A stretch of 64,000 bases of DNA from Ficedula albicollis (Eukaryota > Chordata > Aves > Passeriformes > Muscicapidae): contig NC_021680.1 of NCBI RefSeq assembly GCF_000247815.1, positions 5,400,410 to 5,464,409 of the forward strand. The letters run 5' to 3'. Position numbers and translations under genes: made by a program. Every line of letters begins with the position of its first letter. The stretch's first letter is position 1. The notes below the pieces were generated by a model that had not been told where the DNA came from, searched no databases, and saw nothing but the letters and a program-made list of their open reading frames with translations. This document shows, in pieces, positions 55,769 to 64,000 of the stretch.

Positions 55769-56268
55769 CATGGACCAGGTTTTGCCCAGTTTAGAATCAA
55801 CATAAAGAGGGTAAATAAAGTACCAAGATTCTATTTTAAAAAATTGATTTTCACTTAAACAATTATCCTTGCTTATAATTTGAGAGCTAAAATAATCAGA
55901 AAATAATTTGAGAGTAAAAACAGTCAGAAAAAAATGCTTTTCATTATCAAAACCTGAGCTTTGCGCTACTAACTGGCTAGTTGGAAATTTTTTTGTAGTA
56001 CATGAATTATACAAATATCATGGACCAGGCTTTGCCCAGTTTAGAATCAACATAAAGAGGGTAAATAAAGTACCAAGATTCTATTTTAAAAAATTGATTT
56101 TCACTTAAACAATTATCCTTGCTTATAATTTGAGAGCTAAAATAATCAGAAAATAATTTGAGAGTAAAAACAGTCAGAAAAAAATGCTTTTCATTATCAA
56201 AACCTGAGCTTTGCACTACTAACTGGCTAGTTGGAAATTTTTTTGTAGTACATGAATTATACAAATAT
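55769..56268. repeat. 250-bp perfect-period tandem duplication
   Basis: Copies at 55769-56018 and 56019-56268 with no length difference and two substitutions (t/c near 55780, g/a near 55965), about 99% identity. AT-rich and non-coding. Minus-strand frames of 103 and 121 codons read the same sequence twice and are not genes. Confidence 0.97.
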
Positions 56269-56470
56269 ATCACATTAAAAAGAATACTCATGCTCTCCTC
56301 CAAAATATTTGGATACATTTCCCTTTTTTTTGCAACCTATAAAGTTCATTCAGGGCATTTAACCTCGAGGATTTTACCTCTTCATTTTAAAATAGAGTTT
56401 AAATTCGTAGCCTGTGAATTTCAGGTCTGTGGTTCCCAGTTTTTGATTATGCTTCTGAGTATAGGAAGAA

Positions 56471-56565
56471 ATCGTGGAATCAAAGAATATCCTGAGCTGG
56501 AAGGAAACCAGAGGAGTGAAACTCCTGGTCCTGCACGAGACACCCCAACAATCCCAGCCTGTGTA
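56471..56565 (-). mobile_element. CR1 LINE 3' end, minus strand (ctggaaggaaacca type)
   Basis: The reversed tail tcgtggaatcaaagaatatc, then ctgagctggaaggaaaccag and gacaccccaacaatcccagc. It is a diverged copy of the type seen at 27556 and 35890. Confidence 0.85.
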
Positions 56566-59306
56566 GAGTTATATAATTATCTCAATTTTGCATAGAATTA
56601 ATTTCCATATAAAGCAGTCCATTTGAAATCCCAAAATGAGGAATTTACTGGCAGGGGATGAGTTAAAAATATTCTGAATGGAATATCTAATGAACTGTGG
56701 CTATGTTAAACCTCACCAAAGCACAAGCTTTTGCATCCCTGGTCATTTTGAACTTAAGTTCACATTACAAAAAACAAGATTTGTTTCTTATAATTTTATA
56801 GCTGAGTTAGGTTTTTAAGAATAATATTTAATATATATTTAATAATGTTTAATATATATTATCTTTATCATCCTTCTCTTTGTTAAAAAAATTAATATTT
56901 CCTGAAATATAACTGTATGAGCTCCCAAAGGCAGTTCTGGTGCTGCTGTTCAGAAATATGACTGTAAAATGCAGAGTGATCACTCAAGTACAGAATGAGA
57001 ACTTAAAAACTGTCAGCCTAAGTGATGGAAGATGGAATGAGCTTTTCCCTGAGTTAAATTCTCAGCTTCTACCTGGATAAACAGGAACCAAATTAAAGAG
57101 AACAGCACTTACAAGAACATCTTGTGTTTAAGTTCAGTGAAAACCATACTGACCTTAACTAATGGGCTTTATCCTCTCATAAAATACTCTCCTCAAATTA
57201 AAAAGAGGGAAAAGAGCAGTCAGCACAGCAATTTCTCCAAATCAGAAAATCTCTTAACTGGGAATTCCTTTACTGATATTCTCCTGTCTTTGAGGATAAA
57301 CATCAAAGATTTATTATTAAATAAACAATAATAAATAATATTAATAAATTAATAATTTGCTGCTGGACATTCAGCATTCAGTGACCATTAAAGACACATA
57401 ACAATTTCAGTTGTCTTTGTAAAATTAGGAATTGTTTGGTTTAATTGTGCTTTGCTTGCCAGACTTTTTAAAAAGTCCTGTTTGCTTGTTAATATTTTAA
57501 TTTAACCTTGGTTACCAGTTAACGGATAGCACCTACTTCTTGTGAAGAAAATCTACAGAGTTTTTCAGCCTATTTTTGCTAAAATAGGTCTTCTAATGCC
57601 TTATTCTTCTCTGGTCTGCACTTGCTGAGAAAGACAATGTCCTTTAATAGTTTAGCCATAAAATCCCCTCTCTAGATGATGCTTGTAAACCCTGGAGATT
57701 ATCCATATGAAACAGCTGAGCAGCCAGGAACAGATTTGAGATCTTTAAATCCATGTCAAACCCTGTTCTTTGGACGATTTCAGGACTGATATTTTTCACA
57801 GCTCTTCTGAGGAATTTTCCTGACACCATCTCTCCTGGACTTAACTCATTTTTTTTCCTGCCTCTTATAAAACAGAAGGACTTAGTCTAGTTTTTAAGAA
57901 GCTGCTGGAGGTGAGAAATATCAAATCCTCTGGGGCAGAAAAAGGAATAAATTTTGACAGTTTTAAAGGAATATCTTTGGTCCAGATTACAAGACTTTAT
58001 CCTGGGGTAAGGAAGCTACAAGGATCAAGCCCTTAAATTTGCTAAAACTGGTTGAATTTAGGGTTATTTTCAAACACTGGTTCTGTGTCTGATGTGTCAC
58101 CTCTACCACATCCACATCTCAGTTACCCAGAAACAAGGCTGGCCTGTTAACAGACCACAAAACCTAATTCCTACACAATTATCCAGGCTAAGATCTAGAT
58201 GATCTTCCTTGAATCTGTGTCCTCCTACAAAGCTGTTCTCAACAACATTCCTGTATCCTCTTGTCCTTACATCCTGGGATAGAAATAAATTGACACTTGG
58301 TTCCTCAGGATGTGCTGAATAAGTACAAATTACATACAGCAGAAAATGTTCCTATCTTTATAGAGATGTGAGGATGAAATCCAGACAGAGCCCAGAGAAG
58401 CAGGGGTTAAGGATCTGTAAATCCAGTCCAAAGCCTACTTTAGCCAGTTATTTATGATCTCCATTAAAAAGTTGGATTAGTAAAGCTGTTAAGGGTTGCT
58501 ACCACACAAGCAAGAGGCTCAGGAAGGGAAAGTGATATCTTCCTGTAGATGCTTTGCTAAATTCCTGGTATCTAAGGGAAAGAGATGTTGAACTTTAAAT
58601 GAGGAAAAAAAAAATGTTGCATTGGGCAAACAGATGCAACAGGCACAGGGCTGGTAGGAGATCTGGTTTGAGGAGGCATTAGTGCTTCCCAGGTATCTGC
58701 AGTTCAACTCCACAGCCCTGGCATCATGAGGAATTCTATTGTACTGCCTATCTCCACACATCAGTAAGCAAATAACAGCAAAATCACATTTCGGGTTGAG
58801 ATATTTGGAAATGTATTCCAAAATTTAGGTATTGGTGATGTGGTGTGATGGAGTGGTTAAGAGATAGTAAGCTTTAAAGTTTTTCTCATGCCTAGAAGTA
58901 CTGTAAATGCAATTTTAAACTTTTTAATTGATTTTTGAAGATTAAAATTAAATCTCAATGTGAAGATATGCATGAAATTATAATGAGAAATTGTAGAATA
59001 TACTGAAAACTGTAACTAGAAAGGAAATTATTTAATTCACTTTGGTTTTATAAAGCATTTCATAAATATAATACATTAGGCTTGGTTCAAAAACATTTGC
59101 AAGCTGATTTTGCCTGAAGATTTATAGTGCTCTGCTGCTCTGGTATTGAGTGATTGTGATGGAAAGCAAAATAAATACATTCTAAGTTATTCTGTAACTT
59201 AGGAGAACTTCCTCCCCTTCACCTGTGAAAAATAAAAACTGAGTCTGTTTTATTTTAATACAGAAATGTCATATGTCAGGTGTGTGCAGTCATACAGAAA
59301 ACAGCA
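56566..59306. other. Unannotated single-copy sequence, 2.7 kb
   Basis: AT-rich unique DNA with A/T-only patches near 56820-56865 and 57305-57355. No gene, RNA or transposon recognised. Confidence 0.5.
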
Positions 59307-59425
59307 GAGAATCAAAAAATCATGGTGTGGTTTGGTTGGAAGGGACCTTAAAGCCCAGCTAGTGCAACCCCATGCCACGAGCAGTGACACTTTCTGCTAC
59401 CCCAGACTGCTCCAAGCCCCTCCAT
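59307..59425 (-). mobile_element. CR1 LINE 3' end, minus strand
   Basis: The reversed tail gagaatcaaaaaatcatggt, then tttggttggaagggacctta, then aaccccatgccacgagcagt and gactgctccaagcccctcca. Confidence 0.92.
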
Positions 59426-59822
59426 GAAAGTAAAAATATTTATTTAAGGAATTGCCCTCTGCTGAGTGACTATGGTGAGTCAATCTTGCATCTGAAGTAG
59501 CTGCAATTTTAAAATTTAAATATTTTAAAACACTAAAAACTTTCCTGTAAAAAAATAGCAAAGCAAGATTTTGTTTATGGGGTTTGTAATCCTTTATGCA
59601 TCAAATCAAATTTGTTGCTGCCACAAGATGAAATGCAGGTCCTTTATTGCATTCATAAGAGTATTAAGGTGGGCAAGGCTGACAGCCAGCCAAAAATAAT
59701 TCTGTGAGCACTGCTGATAACTGAACCTGGCATTAGCTCACAGCTGTCGTGGAAGAACAGAATTTCCATGATTTAGAGCTGCAATAAATAAATCATGCTC
59801 TAACAGATATGCCAGGGTTAAC
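59426..59822. other. Unannotated AT-rich spacer
   Basis: Nothing recognised between two minus-strand CR1 copies. Confidence 0.5.
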
Positions 59823-60050
59823 ATAGAATCATGGAATGGACAGGGCTGGAAGGACCCTCAAAATCCTCTCATTCCACCCCCTGCCATGGGCAGCGACACC
59901 TTCCACTGTCCCAGGCTGTTCCAAGCCCCATCCAACCCAACCGTGGCCACTTCCAGGGATCCAGGGACAGCCACAGCTTCTCTGGGCACCCTGTGCCACC
60001 CTTGCAGGGAGAAATTCCATCCTAACAGCCCATCTAACCTGCAATAGGAA
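59823..60050 (-). mobile_element. CR1 LINE 3' region, minus strand
   Basis: The reversed tail catagaatcatggaatggac, then cagggctggaaggaccctca, then ccaccccctgccatgggcag, the ccaagccccatccaacccaa block and agccacagcttctctgggca. Its inner part is included in the 399-bp duplication. Confidence 0.93.
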
Positions 60051-60736
60051 CCCCAGAGCCTGTGAGAATGGGCAGATTCCAGTGCTGGTGCCTTGAGAAA
60101 TTTGAAATTTCTTGTCCAAGACTCATTTATATATGCACAAGGGTACTGTGTTCACATTATAAATGGAAGCAATTTTGCTGGAATAATCTGAAAAGGCCAG
60201 ATTGGCCATGACATTTCAAACCTTGGTGGAAACAAGTCTTCAAAGAGTGTTTTATGTAAGACTCTCTCAAGAACCTTCCTTCTAGTGCAAAGTGTCCCTG
60301 CCCATAGAATGAGATCAGCTTTGAGGTCCCTTCCAGCAACCGTGGCCACTTCCAGGGATCCAGGGGCAGCCACAGCTTCTCTGGGCACCCTGTGCCACCC
60401 TTGCAGGGAGAAATTCCATCCTAACAGCCCATCTAACCTGCAATAGGCACCCCAGAGCCTGTGAGAATGGGCAGATTCCAGTGCTGGTGCCTTGAGAAAT
60501 TTGAAATTTCTTGTCCAAGACTCATTTATATATGCACAAGGGTACTGTGTTCACATTATAAATGGAAGCAATTTTGCTGGAATAATCTGAAAAGGCCAGA
60601 TTGGCCATGACATTTCAAACCTTGGTGGAAACAAGTCTTCAAAGAGTGTTTTATGTAAGACTCTCTCAAGAACCTTCCTTCTAGTGCAAAGTGTCCCTGC
60701 CCATAGAATGAGATCAGCTTTGAGGTCCCTTCCAGC
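59939..60736. repeat. 399-bp tandem duplication between two opposed CR1 copies
   Basis: Copies at 59939-60337 and 60338-60736, same length, with two substitutions seen (a/g near 59968, a/c near 60050), about 99.5% identity. Each unit holds the inner part of a minus-strand CR1 at its left and part of a plus-strand CR1 tip at its right. The junction ttccagc-aaccgtgg falls where the CR1 end and body carry similar ccaac/ccagc strings, which suggests microhomology-driven duplication. Confidence 0.96.
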
Positions 60737-60762
60737 CCAAAACATTCTGCAATTCTCTGTCC
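60683..60762 (+). mobile_element. CR1 LINE 3' tip
   Basis: The pattern gcaaagtgtccctgcccata, then ctttgaggtcccttccagcc, then aaaacattctgcaattctct. A shorter copy of the same piece, without the last 25 bp, lies at 60284-60337 in the first duplication unit. Confidence 0.9.
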
Positions 60763-61043
60763 ACACTGGTGGGTTTCATTCCCAGCTAACCAGAGAAAAC
60801 ATGCCTGTCAGAGGAGCAGAAAATGTCTCTACCAGAAATGAATCTGTTGATGCAAAAGGCATATTTTTTCCAACCCTCAAATTGGCATTTTAGAAGAATT
60901 GATAAAATAAAATAAAATCATTTCCCTATCATTCGATTTATTGTCATTGCTGTTGGGAAACTTGACTTCAAATGGGAGGATTTGGGGTTTTCCTCTGCTC
61001 CCTCAGCATCCTGTGGGTGTTGAGCAGTCAGGAACCAGTGGCT
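60763..61043. other. Unannotated single-copy sequence
   Basis: Contains an (AAAAT)n-type run near 60902-60918; otherwise nothing recognised. Confidence 0.45.
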
Positions 61044-61092
61044 GTGCTAATGTAAATATTGGCTTGCATTGTAAGCCAGTATTTACTTGCAC
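61044..61092 (+). ncRNA. miRNA-like hairpin candidate
   Basis: GTAAATATTGGCTT (61052-61065) pairs over 14 bp with AAGCCAGTATTTAC (61073-61086), with one G-U wobble and a 7-nt loop. Beyond a small internal loop, GTGC (61044-61047) pairs with GCAC (61089-61092). The string GTAAATATTGGC also occurs in the 3' half of miR-16, but the miR-16 seed is absent here and the loop is shorter than usual for miR-16. It could be a chance hairpin, a decayed miRNA-like locus or a DNA cruciform. Confidence 0.25.
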
Positions 61093-63248
61093 TGAAACTC
61101 TGTGTCCATGGGGGATTTATTTCCAGGTGCCATTCCACAGGGTTTGCTGTGCATTGTTCTGTCTGCCCTGAGAATCACAAAAGGGACATTTTCTAGTGGA
61201 GTTTTATGGTGTGACTGAAACTCTCCCAGCTTTCTAAAACAGAACCAAGGACAAGGCTTGCAATGTTGTGCTCCTTAAGGTCAGGTTTGTGATTGAGACA
61301 AGGGTTAAATTGGCTTTTTGGAGCTCTTCCAGCACAATCTGCTATTTTCTGCCTTCTGCACGACACAGCAGGTGGCAAGGCTTGTGTTCACCTTTTGTAT
61401 CACATCTTGTAAGTGTGGAAGGAGCTTTATTTTTAACTGTGTCAGCTGCACAGCCCAATCAGTAACTCACTGGGACACATCAGGCTCAAACACACAGGAT
61501 TGCTTTATCACATGCCCTGGTTATACATGTGTTTATACACACGCGCAGAAATTTCTGCATCCCGTTTCTAGAAGTGACCAATTAGAGCTTCATCTTTACA
61601 ACAAATCAATCCCGTTTCTCCCCCAAAAAAACTGTAATAAGCAAAATCTTGTCTCTCCAACAGTAGCCACAGAAAAGAGACCATTTTTTGCCTAGAAATG
61701 CTGAAATTCAGCTTGAGTTGCTCTATCTGTTTCTGATAGGAGCTGAGATTTGATTTCATGGAATTCAGGATTAACCCCTCCTTATTAACCATTTTATAAA
61801 GTCTCAGAAGGTTTAAGTGGTTTAAATATTGTGCTTCTTTATTTTGCCCTATGTAAATCACAATTATTAAAAAAACCCACATTGTATATAGATACGTTTA
61901 ACTTACCCCAGCCAGAGAAAGGCAACTTTGATCTTGCCCCATTCTCCACAGACTAATCCAGAGAGAGGGAATAAAAAGCACTCTGGAATAATGCATGTGA
62001 TATCAGCAACTAAAGTTCAAACTAAAGGGTTTGAAACTAGTATCAATTCCATATATTTTATGGTTAAATCCATATTAGTGTCAGACTTCAATATATAGCT
62101 CCAAAAGCAAGAAAGAATGTGCTCCTTTGTGAATTTTACCACAGTTAAATAAGTAAAAATGATGGTTAGGGAGATGAGGATTGCTTAAGTCTTGATCTTC
62201 TATAAAAATGTTAATTTTCTAAATGTTTGAACAAGTCAATCAAAGCATTTCTGTTTGCCATATTCTCTTGCCACTTTTAAAGATGCTAATTACAGACTCC
62301 TCTCATTTATTACACAGAATATAATGGTTGTTTACAGTGAGAAGGATGTTCCAGGAAGTGAAGAGATGTAAAGAGGGGGAGAGCAGGAAGCAACTCATAT
62401 AAATATGCTTGATCTTTCTCCACGGAAAACAGAGAAAACAAAAGAAGTTATGTAATATTTTATCAGTTAAAATAATCAGATTTTACAGTCAGTATTAACC
62501 AAGACAATGGACAGTTAATAAATGATCTCATATTAAATCTATATTTGGAGCCTTGCTGCAACAAGCTCATTTCTCTACCAATTCAAGAACTGCCACTGCT
62601 TTGTATTTAAATCTGTCTGATCTACCAAAATAAATCCATTTCCAACCAGTCAAGCAGGATGAATCCCTGTGTAGTAATCCATTCAAGCATGCAGATAACA
62701 TCCATTATTTGATAGTAGCTTCTGGAACATTTGCTCCCAAAAAAAGACACGCACTGACAAGATAAATAAAGTACAAACTCACCAGTTTTAATCCACTAAA
62801 AAGGAAAACTGCAGGAAAGTGCTAATTTTCCCAATGGTGACAAAAAAATGTTTCACCTTGTATTGGAAACTACAGGTGAGTGTAAAGAGACAAGAATGCA
62901 AAATCCTACCAAAAGCTTTCAAAGTCAGCTCTTCAAGCTGAACCACACAATTCTGGATCTTAATTTTGCTTGTAGGTGTCTGTTGGTTTCTTAAATTTCT
63001 TGTGTTTGCTGTTGTCCTGGAACCACAATGCTATAGGAACGAGCACAGGAATTACTTGTTGTATTCCTGAAAAGTGAGTGCCATGTGCTTTGTACCAGAT
63101 AACAGGGAATGACCAGCACAGGGATCTCTGGAAACTTTCCTGTCTGGACCTCTCACCCACAAATTGCTCTAAACCACACCCTGTACCCACGTCCCACAGG
63201 ATCAGGTGTTTCTGGCAATCTGCTGGATTTTAAAACCGTGTCTGTGGT
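61093..63248. other. Unannotated single-copy sequence, 2.1 kb
   Basis: Unique DNA. A CTCF-like core ACAGCAGGTGGCAA lies at 61365-61378 (12 of 14 consensus positions). A 125-codon plus-strand frame at 61318-61695 and a 104-codon minus-strand frame at 61568-61882 match no family. Confidence 0.45.
61365..61378 (+). promoter_or_regulatory. Second CTCF-like core motif
   Basis: ACAGCAGGTGGCAA fits the CTCF core at 12 of 14 positions, with mismatches only at the outermost bases. It has the same orientation as the site at 46059. No binding data. Confidence 0.35.
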
Positions 63249-63390
63249 GCTACAAATGCATGCAAATACCCTAATTACTTAACTATTAATGAGACATGCC
63301 AGTTTGTGGCTTATCAGCATATGCAATAAGATAAAGATGATTATCTGGGAATGCTGCCACCAGTTACTAGTGATAAACAGGATAAAAGTG
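63249..63390. promoter_or_regulatory. Candidate enhancer (POU octamer, homeodomain and GATA cluster)
   Basis: The octamer ATGCAAAT (63260-63267) is followed by CTAATTACTTAA (63271), CTATTAATGAG (about 63283), CTTATCAG (63310), AAGATAAAGATGATTATCT (about 63328-63346, several GATA cores on both strands) and GTGATAAACAGGATAAA (about 63370). The density of GATA cores within 80 bp is unusual for this window. Function is inferred. Confidence 0.37.
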
Positions 63391-63795
63391 GGGTTTGAGT
63401 GTCACATTGCTCCCAAAACACCTTCTTTAGATTAAACAACACCAGCCCTTCCTGTCAATAACTCCACCACATCTTCACTGAATGAGTCTTTGTTGTGTGC
63501 TCACCTCTGCTGGAGGAATTTCGGGGAAGCAAAGGGAAAACATTTAATGATTTCAAGGTGCAGAAGATGAATAGTTTTGTCATTATCTATTGACTGAACA
63601 CATATCTATGAACTATTCCAATGTTAATTTCATTACTATGAAATTAGCAAAAGGACAGCAACCATCCATTTTAAGACGCTGGTGTAGAAAATGCCAATAT
63701 CTGCAAAAAATTACTTATATCCTATATGTTTTTATATTTGGATGGGTGTACAAGGGGGTAAGGAAATTGTGTCTTCAGTTCAACTGTTTTCCTTG
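63391..63795. other. Unannotated single-copy sequence
   Basis: Nothing recognised. Confidence 0.45.
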
Positions 63796-63852
63796 GTATA
63801 ATATAATATAATGTATAATGTATAATGAATAATGTATATAATATAATATATC
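63796..63852. repeat. A/T-rich microsatellite (ATAAT/TATAATG-type)
   Basis: Imperfect ATAAT units pass into TATAATG units and back. About 57 bp, nearly free of G and C. Confidence 0.88.
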
Positions 63853-63974
63853 TATTCTAATGTCTGAGGAGCAAATTCAGTAAGCAAAACACATACTGAC
63901 TGTGGATGGTAAAGAATATCTTTCACAGAACTTAAGCATTGCATAAAAGAACAAGTAAAATAAAATTTCAAAAA

Positions 63975-64000
63975 GGAATGGAATGGAATGGGATGGAATG
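63975..64000. repeat. Start of a GGAAT pentamer repeat, cut by the window edge
   Basis: Five GGAAT-type units (the fourth is GGGAT) run to the last base of the window, so the full length is unknown. This is a third purine-rich repeat type, here interrupted by T. Confidence 0.8.

Noticed and set aside
56158..56595. Plus-strand frame of 145 codons
   Set aside because: It reads from the 250-bp duplication into a minus-strand CR1 tip, so it is a composite of non-coding pieces.
61052..61086. Calling the hairpin a miR-16 gene
   Set aside because: The miR-16 seed AGCAGCA is missing and the loop is shorter than usual for miR-16; only an unnamed candidate is reported.

Overview
The window reads as non-coding nuclear DNA from a bird, probably a songbird (passerine). 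The main evidence is about two dozen pieces of the avian LINE CR1. Most are 5'-truncated and end in the CR1 tail (aaggtcccttccaaccc, then attctgggattct), on both strands. There are also several avian-type retroviral LTR remnants. No intact protein-coding gene, rRNA or tRNA could be recognised. The open frames longer than about 100 codons are stop-free microsatellites, antisense of CR1, products of local duplications, or frames with no family resemblance. The window is best described as a gene desert or the inside of a very large intron.

Layout. 1-17 kb: AT-rich single-copy sequence with scattered CR1 tails, an assembly gap at 4907-4965 flanked by a perfect 469-bp duplication, and a 43-bp G tract near 9.8 kb. 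17-32 kb: CR1 pieces, including decayed ORF2 (endonuclease-RT linker) fragments at about 17.2 and 29.8 kb, a motif-rich candidate enhancer at 29.07-29.39 kb, and a CpG-richer unidentified patch at 30.3-31.0 kb. 32-40 kb: single-copy DNA and a possible very old repeat relic at 35.3 kb. 40.2-47 kb: two long homopurine microsatellites, (AAGG)308 and (AGAGG)~111, bracketing two LTR remnants. 47-64 kb: a candidate enhancer just after the AGAGG array, a CR1 reverse-transcriptase remnant, a minus-strand retroviral 3' LTR between two copies of its own flank, 250-bp and 399-bp tandem duplications, a miRNA-like hairpin at 61.05 kb, and a GATA/POU/homeodomain motif cluster at 63.3 kb.

The strongest overall signal is the number of recent local duplications. 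At least twelve direct repeats with unit lengths from 47 to about 705 bp occur in 64 kb, several 97-100% identical. At least one (beside the Ns), and probably the one around the LTR, look like assembly or haplotype-merging artefacts. The others may be real microduplications. The regulatory candidates rest on motif reading only. Conservation, read-depth and small-RNA data would decide them.
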